A stretch of DNA of 64,000 nt from Actinoplanes cyaneus (GCF_016862095.1 NZ_BOMH01000027.1:62001-126000); one strand, 5' to 3'; counted from the first letter of the stretch, positions 7,171 through 16,853 are shown. The notes: generated from the letters alone by a model not told the origin. Program-made: numbers and translations.

Positions 7171-10100
7171 GCTCGCGGTTCCGGTCGCGACGCCACTGGC
7201 CGGCGGGCTGGAGCCGGCGATCGTCCGCGTTCGCGGCGAGGACGGCTCGGCTGTCGGAGCCGGCTTCCTGGTCGCCGGGCGCACGGTGCTGACCTGCGCG
7301 CACGTCGTGCAGCGGGCGGGCCGCGCGCGGGTCGAGTTTCCGCTGCTCCCAGGGTCGTCCACGCTGGACGCGGAGATCACCGCGCTGCTGCCGGCGCTGG
7401 CCGACGGCACCGGTGACATCGCGGTGCTCACGCTCGCCGAGGATCCGCCACCCGCCGCGCGCCCGGCCCGGATGGCCGTCGAGGACGAGCTCTGGGGTCA
7501 CCCGTGCCGGCTGTTCGGCTTCTCCGGCGGCCGGGAGGACGGCGTGTGGGCGGCGGGAATCCTGCGCGGCCGGCAGGCCATCGGCTGGGTGCAACTGGAG
7601 AGCAGCGGCACCACGGGGTACACCGTCGAACCGGGCTTCAGCGGGGCACCGGTCTGGGACGACGAGCTGGCCGCGGTGGTCGGCATGGCGGTGGCCGCCG
7701 AGGTCGACGGCGATCTGCGCGCCGCGTACATGATTCCCACCGCTCTGCTGACCCGCGCCTGGACGTCGCTGTCCGACATCACCCGGCCACCGTGTCCGTA
7801 CCGTGGCCTGGCCGCGTTCCGGGAACAGGACGCGGCGGTGTTCTTCGGCCGCGAGGACCGCACCGCCCAGCTGGTGCAGGAGATCGGCCGGCGCAGTTTC
7901 GTGGCGGTGGTCGGCCCGTCCGGCACCGGCAAGTCCTCGCTGGTCTTCAGCGGCCTGCTGCCCGTGGTGCATCAGCGCCCGGACTGGGTCACCGCCACCA
8001 TGCGGGCGGCGCGGGCCTCGTCCGGGGTCGCCGCCCTGGCGGCTGCCCTGCTGCCGTTGCTGGAGCCGGACCAGACCGAGACCGAGCGCCTGGCCGCCCT
8101 GGCCCGGCTCACCGGGGTGCTGCGCGACGGTCACCTGCGCGACGTGGTCGACCGGATCCTCACCCGCGCCGGGGCGCGGCGGCTGTTGCTGATCGTCGAC
8201 CAGTTCGAGGAGGTGTTCGGCTCGGCGGACGCGGCCGAGATCACCGGGATCGTGCTGAGCGGTCTCGGTGAGGGCGGCGTGACCGCCGTGATCACGCTGC
8301 GCGCCGACTTCCTCGGGCAGGCACTGCAACTGCCGGCCCTCGCCGAGGCGCTGGGCGAGTCGGTGACCGCGGTCGGCGAGATGGACCGGCACCGGCTGCG
8401 GCAGGTGATCGAGGAGCCGTTGCCGGCCTGCATGGCGTACGAGCCGGGCCTGGTCGACCGGATCCTCGACGACGTGGGCGACGAGGCGGGCCGGCTGCCG
8501 CTGCTGGAGTTCGCCCTCACCCTGCTCTGGGAGCGGCAGGAGAACGGGCGGCTCACGCACGCTGCCTACCACGAGCTGGGCGGGGTGAAGGGTGCCCTGG
8601 CCCGATATGCCGAGCAGGTCTACCAGGAGCAGGTCGAGCCGGCCGACCGGGAGCCGTTCCGGCGGCTGCTCACCCAACTGGTCCGGCCCGGCGAGAGCGG
8701 CGAGCCGGTGCGGCGGGTGGCCCGGCGCGCGGAGCTCGGCGAACGGCGCTGGCAACTGGGGCAGCGGCTGGCCGCGACCCGGCTGGTGACAGCGGGACGG
8801 GACGCGCTCGGGTCGGAGACGCTGGAGCTGGTGCACGAGGCGCTCATCGACGGATGGTCCCGGCTGCGGCAGTGGGCCGACGAGGACCATGCGTTCCGCG
8901 CCTGGCAGGAGGACGTACGCAAGGACGTCCTGGAATGGCAGAAGCTCGACCGGGACGTGGGGACGCTGCTGCGCGGGATGCCGCTGGCGGAGGCGGTGCG
9001 CTGGCTCGGCGAGCGGGACGACGACATCGGCGACGCCGAGCGGCGCTACATCGTGGCGAGCAAGGTCTATCAGGGTCGTTCGGTCCGCCGATTACGCGCC
9101 ATCGTCGCGGCGCTGACCGTGCTGGGGCTGGTCGCGGCCGGGCTCGGGGTGATCGCGCTCGAGCAGGGCCGGGACAAGGCACGACAGGCGAACAAGTCGC
9201 AGGCCCGTTACCTGGTCGGTCAGGCCGAGGAGATCAGTGGCTCGGCGGACACGCGCAAGGACCTGGGGCTCCTTCTGGCGGCCGCCGCCTACCGGTTCTT
9301 CCCCAACGACGAGACCACGGGCAACCTCACCTTCGCGGCCAGCAGGTACCGCTTCGTGTCCCATCTCCTGCCGGTCGAAGCCTCGGCCGGCGCGATCGTC
9401 TTCAGTCCGTCCGATCCTCACCTGCTGGCGGTGTCCGGAGCGAACCGCATCGAGTTGTGGGACGTCGAACGACGGACACTCGTGCACGCCGTGCCGGTGG
9501 TCGGCTATGCCTACGGCGGCAGTGCGATGGACTTCGCGCCGGCCGGTGACGTGGTGGCCTTCGCCGAGACCGGACAGCGGGAGACCAGGGTCAAGCTCTG
9601 GCGGCACGCCACCGGTGACCTGGTCCTTCTGCCGACGGGTAAGAAGCTGACCGAGTCGGTGTCCGAACTGAGATTCAGTCCGGACGGCCGGCGCCTCGTG
9701 GCGTGCACGGAGAACGGTTATCTGTCGTGGTCCGTCGACCGGCTGGCCAAGGGGGTCACGATTCCCCGCCCCGCCGCCGAGCAGGGCTGCCAGTTCGCCT
9801 GGAACAGTGACAGCGCCACGATCACCGTCGCCGACGGGACCGACCTGGTGACCTGGGACGTCTCGACCGGGCAGCGGCAGAACCTGGTCAAGGTGAGCCT
9901 TCCGGCGGATGAGCTACGGATGTTCGGCCTCGACAGGAAGGAAACCATCACCGGTCTCGCCGGCACCCGGGACGGTCGCGTCGCGGCCGTTCAGAGTCGC
10001 GGCGGCATGGTCTGGTGGGATCTGGAGCGCCGGGCACCACGTCCCGGGTTCAGCCCCGAGAGGAGCGTCGGCGAGTTGCCGGTGTTCAGCGCCGACAACC

Positions 10101-11242
10101 GATGGGCGTTCTTCGAGAGTGGAGCCGTGGTCCGGCTCAGCGATCGGGCACGGGTGCGGACCGTGCCGACCGATTCCTCGTCGAGCGGCAAGACCGTCGC
10201 GCTGAGCGGGGACGGAAGCACCGTCGCCTTCGTCCAGGACGGACCGGTCCAGATCGTCCACCTCGGCGATTTCGATCCCGTACCGGTGCCGGAGTCGCAA
10301 CCGAGCCTCGGTCTGTGGGCCGACGGACGTCACGTGACCCTGCTCGAACGCCCGGTGGCGACAACCGTCACGCTCGACCCACCGAGATCCGAGGTGAGTA
10401 CCAGGATCGAGATCAGCCGGGACCCGGCCGACCCACAGGACATGGCTCTCAGCGACGGCGCCGGCATGATCGCCGGGGTCGACCCGGCTCACCAGGTGCG
10501 GCTGTGGAACACCGAGACCCGGCCCACCACCTCGCGGGCATTCCCCGGCCCGTGGCGCCGGCTCCGGACGGTCATGTCCGACCATGCGGGCACCTCCCTC
10601 GTGGCGATCGAGGAATCCCGGGCCTACGTCGTGAACACCGCGACCGGAGCCATCGTGCCCGTCCCGTTCGGCGACGGGTTCTTCCCGGCCGAGCTGGCAC
10701 TGGGCCCCGGCGGCCGGTACCTGTTCGCCGGCGACGCCGACTCGCATCGCTCGGTGCTGTGGGACACCTCGTCCGGCACGGCCACGGCAGTCCCGCTGCC
10801 CTACTCCGCCGGCAACCCGGTGTTCAGCCCGGACGGCAGATGGCTCGGGTTGACGACCGGGAACGACGTCGTGGTGCGGGACCTCACGACCGGAACCGAG
10901 TTCCGGCGCTTCCACTCCATCGGTGTCGCCGCCTTCGACCGGCAGGGCGCCCGGATCGCCCTGGAGATGCAGACCACCGACCAGCGCGGCGTCGCCATCG
11001 AGGTCCGCGACCTGGGGAGCGGCCACCTCATCCACAAGATCTATCGGCTCAATTCGAGCCCGGTGATGTTCACCGCCGACGGCGCCCGGGTGATCGTTGC
11101 GGACGGCGGTGTCCTCGCGGATCACCTGCTCGGCGCCGAGGTGGCGTTGCGGCGGGTCTGCGAGCTGGTGGGCCGGGACCTCACGCGGGACGAATGGCAG
11201 ACCTACGCGAGTGGCTTCCCGTACCGCCGCATCTGCCCCTGA
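7163..11242 (+). CDS. Trypsin-like protease / nSTAND1 NTPase / WD40-like propeller protein
   Basis: 1359 residues. Residues 15-200 form a trypsin-fold domain with an intact triad: His47 in TCAHVV, Asp85 in GDIAVL, Ser160 in EPGFSGAPVW. From CPYRGLAAF (211) with FFGRE follows a STAND NTPase: Walker A GPSGTGKSS (251-259), Walker B LLLIVDQFEEVF (341-352), helical region to about 640. A single membrane helix (about 645-666, IVAALTVLGLVAAGLGVIAL) is followed by a long beta-propeller of WD40-like repeats (about 720-1340; e.g. FSPDGRRLVA, FSPDGRWLGL). The layout matches described actinobacterial conflict NTPases: the propeller would sense, the STAND module would oligomerise, and the protease would act as effector. 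Paired with the Trypco1 gene. All key residues are present; the defence role is inferred from architecture. Confidence 0.9.
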   Translation: MPELAVPVATPLAGGLEPAIVRVRGEDGSAVGAGFLVAGRTVLTCAHVVQRAGRARVEFPLLPGSSTLDAEITALLPALADGTGDIAVLTLAEDPPPAARPARMAVEDELWGHPCRLFGFSGGREDGVWAAGILRGRQAIGWVQLESSGTTGYTVEPGFSGAPVWDDELAAVVGMAVAAEVDGDLRAAYMIPTALLTRAWTSLSDITRPPCPYRGLAAFREQDAAVFFGREDRTAQLVQEIGRRSFVAVVGPSGTGKSSLVFSGLLPVVHQRPDWVTATMRAARASSGVAALAAALLPLLEPDQTETERLAALARLTGVLRDGHLRDVVDRILTRAGARRLLLIVDQFEEVFGSADAAEITGIVLSGLGEGGVTAVITLRADFLGQALQLPALAEALGESVTAVGEMDRHRLRQVIEEPLPACMAYEPGLVDRILDDVGDEAGRLPLLEFALTLLWERQENGRLTHAAYHELGGVKGALARYAEQVYQEQVEPADREPFRRLLTQLVRPGESGEPVRRVARRAELGERRWQLGQRLAATRLVTAGRDALGSETLELVHEALIDGWSRLRQWADEDHAFRAWQEDVRKDVLEWQKLDRDVGTLLRGMPLAEAVRWLGERDDDIGDAERRYIVASKVYQGRSVRRLRAIVAALTVLGLVAAGLGVIALEQGRDKARQANKSQARYLVGQAEEISGSADTRKDLGLLLAAAAYRFFPNDETTGNLTFAASRYRFVSHLLPVEASAGAIVFSPSDPHLLAVSGANRIELWDVERRTLVHAVPVVGYAYGGSAMDFAPAGDVVAFAETGQRETRVKLWRHATGDLVLLPTGKKLTESVSELRFSPDGRRLVACTENGYLSWSVDRLAKGVTIPRPAAEQGCQFAWNSDSATITVADGTDLVTWDVSTGQRQNLVKVSLPADELRMFGLDRKETITGLAGTRDGRVAAVQSRGGMVWWDLERRAPRPGFSPERSVGELPVFSADNRWAFFESGAVVRLSDRARVRTVPTDSSSSGKTVALSGDGSTVAFVQDGPVQIVHLGDFDPVPVPESQPSLGLWADGRHVTLLERPVATTVTLDPPRSEVSTRIEISRDPADPQDMALSDGAGMIAGVDPAHQVRLWNTETRPTTSRAFPGPWRRLRTVMSDHAGTSLVAIEESRAYVVNTATGAIVPVPFGDGFFPAELALGPGGRYLFAGDADSHRSVLWDTSSGTATAVPLPYSAGNPVFSPDGRWLGLTTGNDVVVRDLTTGTEFRRFHSIGVAAFDRQGARIALEMQTTDQRGVAIEVRDLGSGHLIHKIYRLNSSPVMFTADGARVIVADGGVLADHLLGAEVALRRVCELVGRDLTRDEWQTYASGFPYRRICP

Positions 11243-11285
11243 CGATGTCATCGGAGCACATCGGCCGGCACGAACGGGCTATCGG

Positions 11286-12293
11286 TCAGGCGGGGAGCGG
11301 CCGGGCCAGATGGGCCGAGAGCCAGTCGAAGGCCGGCGCCGACATCTGCCGCCACACCGCCAGGCTGTGACCGCCGTGCGGGACGACCGCCGTCGTCACG
11401 GTCAGCGGCGCGCGGACCAGCCGGGCGATGCGGCGGGACCCGTCGCGGGCGGCGTGGTCGTCGTCGGCCCAGCCGACCCAGAGGGCGATCGGTGGCTGCG
11501 GCAGGTGTGTCAGCCGCCAGGCGACGTTGTTGCCGGTCCGCTCGCTGTGGTCGCCGACCTTGATGCCGGGGTCGGCGTATCCGGACAGGCTCGCCGCCGC
11601 CGTGTACCGGTCGGGATGGCGCAGCGCCAGGTTCATCGCGCAGAACCCGCCCGCCGAGAAGCCGGCCAGCCCCCAGGCGGCCGGCTCGGGCCGGACACGC
11701 AGGTGCTCCAGCGCCCAGGCCGGCACGTCCCGGGTCAGGTACGTCTCCGCCTGCGGCCCCCCGGTGAGGTTGGTGCACTCGGTGTCGACGAGCCGCTGCG
11801 GGGTCAGGTACGGCAGCAGCACGACCGTGGGTGCCATCCTGCCGGCCGCGATCTCCCGGTCGAGGTTCGCGGCGATGCCGAGCCGCTCGGTCCACGTCTG
11901 GGGCGCCCCCGGATAGCCGTGCAGCGCCTCCACCACGGGGAACCTCAGGTCGGGCCGGCTGGAGTAGGCAGCGGGCAGGTAGACGCCCATCGGCATGCTC
12001 ATGCCACTGGACGGGCCGCTCACGACGTACCAGACAACCCGCCCTTGACCTGGCTTGCCGGCCGGCGACGTCGCCACGGAGGCCGAGCCGACGAGGTCCC
12101 CCCAGCTCGGGTACGTCTCGGTGAGCCGGTTGACCTGCAGCGCCGCCGCCGCGATCACGCTGAGCACGACCCCGGTGATCAGCGCGGCGCGGCCCGCCCA
12201 TCGGATCCGGTACCAGAGCAGCGCGAGCGTGACGGTCGCCGCGAGCGCGACCACGACGGTGACCACGACCGTCCGGGACGCGTCGATGCTCAC
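11286..12293 (-). CDS. Membrane-anchored alpha/beta-hydrolase, esterase D/antigen 85-like
   Basis: 335 residues from a GTG at 12293 that overlaps the upstream stop (GTGA). A longer open frame back to 13190 is a read-through of neighbouring genes. Two N-terminal membrane helices (about 8-28 and 36-57) are followed by an extracytoplasmic esterase domain: VYLPAAYSSRPDLRFPVVEALHGYPG, nucleophile motif GLAGFSAGGF, acid region WVGWADDDHAARDG and catalytic His in VVPHGGHSLAVW. It is the last gene of an operon headed by an aminoacyl-phosphatidylglycerol synthase-type protein. A role in hydrolysing aminoacylated lipids or another cell-surface ester is plausible; the lipid-hydrolase assignment is inference from context. 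Confidence 0.85.
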   Translation of the reverse strand: MSIDASRTVVVTVVVALAATVTLALLWYRIRWAGRAALITGVVLSVIAAAALQVNRLTETYPSWGDLVGSASVATSPAGKPGQGRVVWYVVSGPSSGMSMPMGVYLPAAYSSRPDLRFPVVEALHGYPGAPQTWTERLGIAANLDREIAAGRMAPTVVLLPYLTPQRLVDTECTNLTGGPQAETYLTRDVPAWALEHLRVRPEPAAWGLAGFSAGGFCAMNLALRHPDRYTAAASLSGYADPGIKVGDHSERTGNNVAWRLTHLPQPPIALWVGWADDDHAARDGSRRIARLVRAPLTVTTAVVPHGGHSLAVWRQMSAPAFDWLSAHLARPLPA

Positions 12294-12928
12294 GACGGCA
12301 ACCGGTGCGGCGCGGTCAGCGGCGGCGGGAGCTCCCGGACGGCCTCGTCGAACGATCGCAGCGCGTGGAGCCCCGGCTGGGCCGGGCCCGGTCCGGCGAC
12401 GACCGCGTACGTGTCGGTGACCCGGAAGTCGGCACTCAGCGCTGCCGGGACCGTGGCCAGCGACGCGGCGTTGGTCCGCGCGGTCGGCGCGAGGACGACG
12501 CTCAGGACACCCTCGGCAGGTCGTGGCGTGACCCCGGTCAGCACGATGACGACCGGGAACCTCCGATCCGGACAGGTCAGGTAGTCGGGCGGCACGACGA
12601 CCAGCGGCGTGGTGGCCAGGCCCCAGCTCCCGGATCCCGGCGGCGTCCACGGGATCGCCTCGCCGGCGGCGATGGACGCGTCGAGACGCCCGGCCGTGGT
12701 GGCCGCCACGACCGCGACCTCGGGCGTGCCGCCGAGCGCCTGCCAGGACGGGTAGAAGCGGGCCATCCGATTGGCGATCAGGCCGGCCTCGAGCACGAGC
12801 AGCACCTCCATCACGAGCAGGCCCGCGATCCGGATCGGCAGCCGCCGCCACCAGCGCACGGTCGCGACGACCGTGGCGATCGTCAGCGCTCCGGCGAGCA
12901 GGATCAGCGGCAGCCCGGTCAGCCTCAC
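12290..12928 (-). CDS. Membrane protein, truncated paralogue of the downstream esterase
   Basis: 212 residues from a GTG at 12928 (GTGA overlap with the upstream gene). Two N-terminal helices (LPLILLAGALTIATVVATV and IAGLLVMEVLLVLEAGLIAN) are followed by a soluble part. Segments align with the neighbouring esterase: NRMARFYPSWQALGG versus NRLTETYPSWGDLVG, and PPDYLTCPDRRFPVVIVLTGV versus LPAAYSSRPDLRFPVVEALHG. It ends before the position of the nucleophile elbow and has neither GxSxG nor a catalytic His, so it cannot be an active serine esterase by itself. Both ends overlap neighbours by four bases, which argues that it is a retained, translated subunit rather than debris. Confidence 0.75.
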   Translation of the reverse strand: MRLTGLPLILLAGALTIATVVATVRWWRRLPIRIAGLLVMEVLLVLEAGLIANRMARFYPSWQALGGTPEVAVVAATTAGRLDASIAAGEAIPWTPPGSGSWGLATTPLVVVPPDYLTCPDRRFPVVIVLTGVTPRPAEGVLSVVLAPTARTNAASLATVPAALSADFRVTDTYAVVAGPGPAQPGLHALRSFDEAVRELPPPLTAPHRLPS

Positions 12929-14688
12929 GCCGCCGGCCCGGCGCGTCGTACGCGCGCCGCGATCGTGGCCGGTGTGCCGGGCGCCGGCAGGAACGACTCG
13001 GCGCTGAGGGCCGCGACCGCGATGCGCGGCAGGTCCCGTGCCGACGGGAAGCAGAGGAACCGGGGCTGCCAGTCCGGCAGGTACTTCGCGTTCGCCCGGT
13101 ACAGCGATTCGATCTGCCACAGCCGGGAGGCGGCCCGCAGGACCCGGCACCACAGCCGGATGACCGGCCCGGCGCCCAGCTCCTCGGCACGGGCGAAGAC
13201 CGAGCGCAGCACGGCGAAGTTCAGCGAGATCCGCTGGACACCGAGGGCGCCCGCGGCCTCGATCGCGGAGACGACCATCAGCTCGGTCAGGCCGTTCGGC
13301 GCGGTCCGGTCCCCGCGCATCAGGTCCAGCGACAGGCCCCGGCGGCCCCACGGCACGAACTGCAGCACCCCGCGCAGCTCGCCGGCCTCGTCACGGCAGA
13401 GCACCAGCAGGCAATCAGCGTCGGCGGGGTCGCCGAGCCGGGACAGCGCCATCGAGAAACCGCGCTCGACCTTGCCGTCCCGCAGCGCGTCGGCGCAGCT
13501 CACCACCTCGGCGAGGGTCTCCGGCGGCAGGTCGCGCTGCCGCAGGACCGCACACGTGTAGCCGGCGCGGCGCATCCGGGCCACTGCCTGCCGCACGCCC
13601 CGCATGGCGCGCCCGTCGAGCGAGAACCGCGCCGGCGCGACGATCGCCTCGTCGCCGAGCTCGATCACGTCCAGACCCGATTTCCGGTATGCCTTCCCGC
13701 CGCTCGTGCCACACCCCAGCACCGCCGGCGTCCACCCGTGGGCGGCGCAGTCGGTGAGCCATTGCCCGATCGCCCGGGGCCACTCGGACGGCAGGCCGAG
13801 CGGGTCGCCCGACGCCAGGCTCACCCCGTTGATCACCCGGTACGCGATGGCGGCCTTGCCGGACGGCGCCCAGACGAGCTGCTTGTCGCTGCGCAGCGCG
13901 AAGTAGCCGAGCGAGTCGTCGTCGCCGTGCCGGTCCAGCATCTCGCGCAGCCGGGCCCGGTCGTCGTCACCGCCGGTTCCCGCGACGCACGTCCCGGTGC
14001 TGGGACGCAGCAGCAGGAGTGCGCCGGACACGAACGCGAGCAACCCGAACGCGCCAGTGGTGATCGACACCGTGAGGCCGCCCAGCGGCGACCGGAAGTG
14101 CACCGGCCCGGTGACCCCGAGCAGCCCCAGCGCGGCGTGCCCGGCCCAGGTCAGCACACCCGGCCGCCCGTCGAGGTGATTGACCCGGACGGCGATCTCG
14201 GCGAACCCGAGCGCGAAGCCGGCCCCGAGGAACGTCGCGCAGGCCCGCAATGCCCGCCACCGGTTGCGGCGGTCACCCTCGGCCGTGAAGTCGTCCCGCC
14301 GGGCCACCAGCAGCGCGGCGATGCCACCCGCGAAGATCGTCGGCACCAGCCCGCCCTTGACGGTGTGCGCCGCGACGCCGATCAGCGACAGGACCAGGGC
14401 GAGCTGCCAGGCCCGGCGCTTGCCCCGGCGCAGGCCGGAGCCCAGGTAGACCAGCAGGACGCCGACGACCGCGGCCGCCACCCGGGCGGTGATCAGCCCG
14501 GCGGTCGGGATCATGTCGGCCAGCAGCGAGAACCGGTGGTGCCGGGGTGGCAGCGCGGAGAAGACCGCACTGGCCGCGCCGACGAACTGCACCAGCCGCG
14601 CCACGGCGCGCCGTGACGACGGTGGCCGCACCCACCGAGGCGAGATCTCCTCGCGCGTCTCCACCGGCCGTTCCCCCGTGATCGACAT
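12925..14688 (-). CDS. Phosphatidylglycerol lysyltransferase-domain (MprF-type C-terminal) membrane protein
   Basis: 587 residues. The start is the ATG at 14688 with a strong GGAGGAAG site. About six or seven membrane helices occupy residues 30-225 (e.g. LITARVAAAVVGVLLVYLG, FGLLAFVSGALLLL). A cytoplasmic transferase domain of the DUF2156/LPG-synthase family follows: SLGYFALRSDKQLVWAPSGKA, YRVINGVSLASGDPLG, DVIELGDEAIV, MRGVRQAVARMRRAGYT, FVPWGRRGLSLDLMRGD and ISLNFAVLRSVFA. Such proteins move an amino acid from aminoacyl-tRNA to phosphatidylglycerol or diacylglycerol. It is shorter than classic MprF (about 840 residues), lacks the full flippase half, and has no fused lysyl-tRNA synthetase. 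It leads an operon with the two esterase-like genes. The amino acid used cannot be read from sequence. Confidence 0.88.
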   Translation of the reverse strand: MSITGERPVETREEISPRWVRPPSSRRAVARLVQFVGAASAVFSALPPRHHRFSLLADMIPTAGLITARVAAAVVGVLLVYLGSGLRRGKRRAWQLALVLSLIGVAAHTVKGGLVPTIFAGGIAALLVARRDDFTAEGDRRNRWRALRACATFLGAGFALGFAEIAVRVNHLDGRPGVLTWAGHAALGLLGVTGPVHFRSPLGGLTVSITTGAFGLLAFVSGALLLLRPSTGTCVAGTGGDDDRARLREMLDRHGDDDSLGYFALRSDKQLVWAPSGKAAIAYRVINGVSLASGDPLGLPSEWPRAIGQWLTDCAAHGWTPAVLGCGTSGGKAYRKSGLDVIELGDEAIVAPARFSLDGRAMRGVRQAVARMRRAGYTCAVLRQRDLPPETLAEVVSCADALRDGKVERGFSMALSRLGDPADADCLLVLCRDEAGELRGVLQFVPWGRRGLSLDLMRGDRTAPNGLTELMVVSAIEAAGALGVQRISLNFAVLRSVFARAEELGAGPVIRLWCRVLRAASRLWQIESLYRANAKYLPDWQPRFLCFPSARDLPRIAVAALSAESFLPAPGTPATIAARVRRAGPAA

Positions 14689-14859
14689 CCGTTCTTCCTC
14701 CCCCGTCGCGCCGCCCCGTGAGCATGCCGGGCGCATGCAAGCGATCCTGCCCGCCGGGCTCCACCGTGGTCATCCGTCCAAGGTCTATGCCCGGCGGACC
14801 GCACTACGACTTTTGGCGGAGACGGAAGTCGCGGCGGCGAACCCAGTCCTCCGCCGGGG

Positions 14860-16794
14860 TCACGCCTCACCGAGGGCGGCGTCCAGCGCCACCAGGTGAT
14901 CCGCGACGGCACCGACCGTGAGCGCCCCGCTCGCTGCCCCGGCCCACTCCCCCGCCGCCGGGGCCAGCGCCTGCCGGGCACGGACCATGGCGGCCGGGTC
15001 GCCGGCGGCGATCGCGGCCCGCCCGAGCAGGCACCACAGCGCCTCGGCGAGCAGGTCCGCGGGTGGTTCCGGCACGTCGGCGAGCGCGGCCCGGCCGGGT
15101 TCGAGCAGGGGGCGCACCCAGGGCTCGTACGGCCCGAAGTCGTCGTCCCCGGAGACCAGCGGCAGGGCCCGGCGCAGGCGCAGGCCCAGCAACGCCAGTG
15201 GTAGCAGGCCGTCCCGCATGCCCGGCATCCCCGCCTCGTCCAGCCGGGCCGCCGCGGCACGGTACGCCGACTCGGCCCGCGCGGCCGGCACCTGCTCGGC
15301 CAGGTCGGCGCGCAGCGCCCGGTACCACTGCGTGAACACGCCGACCAGGGGCCGCTCGTGGCGCCCGGCCAGCTCGTCGGCGGCCAGCGCGTGCCGGTCG
15401 GCCCGGTCGAACGCGGCCACCGCGCAACTCGACTGCAGCCGGATCAGGTGGCCGAGCACCTCCACTGTCGCCAGGCCGTGCCGGTTCGCCAGGGTCACCA
15501 GCTCGGCGCCGATCCGGTCACGGCGCACCGATCCGCCGGCCGTACGGCAGCTCTGCATGAACACGCCGTTCAGCGCGAACGCCAGCAGCGCGGGGTCGTC
15601 CAGCTCGCGGGCGATCGTCTCGGCCTGCCGGGCGCACTCCCGCGGCCGGGGATCACGGGTGCCGCGCGATTCGACAGCGATGGTGGCCAGCAGCCGGGCC
15701 CGGGCCGGGTCGTGGCCCGTCCGGGGCAGCCCCGCGAGGGCTCGCTCGGCGGCGGCGACGATGCCGGCGGCCTGCCCGGCGTCGTCGGCACGGGGCCAGA
15801 TCGCCGGCACGTCGTAGGCGCCGATCACCCGCGCGGTCAGCCCGGGGTCGCCGAGCTGCTCGGCGGCCGCGACCGCGGCGGCCCGCTGCTCCCGGGCCAC
15901 CTCCAGGCCGCCCGCGCCGGTGACGGCCAGGTTGCGCAGCAGCCCCACCGCGGACTCCAGCCGCGCCCCGGCGCCGACCTGCTCGTAGGCGGACGCGGCC
16001 CGCGACAGCACCTCGCCGGCCGGATCCGGGCGACCGGGAGCGTCCAGGCCCGGCTCCTGCCGCAGGATGTCGATCTCCAGGGTGCGCAGCGCCGGGCCGG
16101 GCTCCAGCCCGAGCTGCCCGGCGAGCAGCTCCCGCGCCCGGCGCAGCACGGCGAGCGCGTCGCCCTGCCGCCCCGACCGGTAGAGCGCCAGGGCCAACAG
16201 CCGCCAGCCCTGCTCGCGCCACGGGTGCGCGGTGACATGCTCGTCCAGCTCCGGCACCGCCTCGGCGGCGCGACCCAGGCCGAGAAGCGCCTCGACCCGC
16301 CGCTCCACGGCCTGCAGCCGCAGCTCGGCCAGGCGGGCACGATCGGCACGCGGCCAGGCGGCCTCCGGGAAATCCGCGTACGCGGGACCGCGCCACCAGC
16401 CGAGCGCCTCGTCCAGCCGGGCCAGGGCGGTGGCCGGTGCCGCCGTGCTCACGTCCGCGACGGCCTGCTCGAACCGCCAGGCGTCCACCTGATCGGGTGC
16501 GCACCTCAACGCGTACCCCGAGCCCTGGGTGGTCAGCAACGTCGCGGGCGCCCTCGCCGGGCGGTCCGGTTCGATCGCCCTGCGCAGCGCCGCCACGAAC
16601 GTCCGCACGGCGGCCACCGCGCCGTCCGGAGGCGAGACCCACAGATCAAGGACAAGGTCATTGGTGGGTACGACCCGACGCCGCGCCACCAGCAGCCGCG
16701 CCAGCACGGCCCGGTGCATCGGGCCCTTGAGCGCGACAGGCCGGCCCTGCTCGTCCTCGGCGACGACGGGCCCGAGAACGCCGAATCGGATCAC
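14860..16794 (-). CDS. SARP/AfsR-type transcriptional regulator with BTAD and TPR-like C-terminus
   Basis: 644 residues. The N-terminal winged-helix DNA-binding domain (MIRFGVLGPVVAEDEQGR, TNDLVLDLWVSPPDGAVAAVRTFVAALRRAI, TLLTTQGSGYALRC) is followed by a bacterial transcriptional activator domain (WRFEQAVAD, WWRGPAYADFPEAAWPRADRARLAELRLQAVERR, HPWREQGWRLLALALYRSGRQGDALAVLRRARELLAGQLGLEPG). A helical TPR-like region without a recognisable NB-ARC ATPase motif reaches the C-terminus. It is divergent from the alpha/beta-hydrolase gene at 16854 with only 59 bases between starts, so it may regulate that gene. The 171 bases between its stop and the gene downstream (14689-14859) contain nothing I can assign. 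Confidence 0.9.
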   Translation of the reverse strand: MIRFGVLGPVVAEDEQGRPVALKGPMHRAVLARLLVARRRVVPTNDLVLDLWVSPPDGAVAAVRTFVAALRRAIEPDRPARAPATLLTTQGSGYALRCAPDQVDAWRFEQAVADVSTAAPATALARLDEALGWWRGPAYADFPEAAWPRADRARLAELRLQAVERRVEALLGLGRAAEAVPELDEHVTAHPWREQGWRLLALALYRSGRQGDALAVLRRARELLAGQLGLEPGPALRTLEIDILRQEPGLDAPGRPDPAGEVLSRAASAYEQVGAGARLESAVGLLRNLAVTGAGGLEVAREQRAAAVAAAEQLGDPGLTARVIGAYDVPAIWPRADDAGQAAGIVAAAERALAGLPRTGHDPARARLLATIAVESRGTRDPRPRECARQAETIARELDDPALLAFALNGVFMQSCRTAGGSVRRDRIGAELVTLANRHGLATVEVLGHLIRLQSSCAVAAFDRADRHALAADELAGRHERPLVGVFTQWYRALRADLAEQVPAARAESAYRAAAARLDEAGMPGMRDGLLPLALLGLRLRRALPLVSGDDDFGPYEPWVRPLLEPGRAALADVPEPPADLLAEALWCLLGRAAIAAGDPAAMVRARQALAPAAGEWAGAASGALTVGAVADHLVALDAALGEA

Positions 16795-16853
16795 CTCGTC
16801 ACGCTACGTTGGCGCTCATTCGTTGCTCATCCGGCCACCGCAGAGTGGCTCTC

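Noticed and set aside
12290..12928. Pseudogene call for the truncated esterase paralogue
   Set aside because: Both ends are held in four-base start/stop overlaps with neighbours and the frame has no internal stop, which argues for maintained translation.
11286..13190. A 634-residue open frame suggesting fusion of the esterase with upstream sequence
   Set aside because: The upstream part is out of frame with two well-formed genes; GTGA overlaps at 12290-12293 and 12925-12928 mark the real starts.
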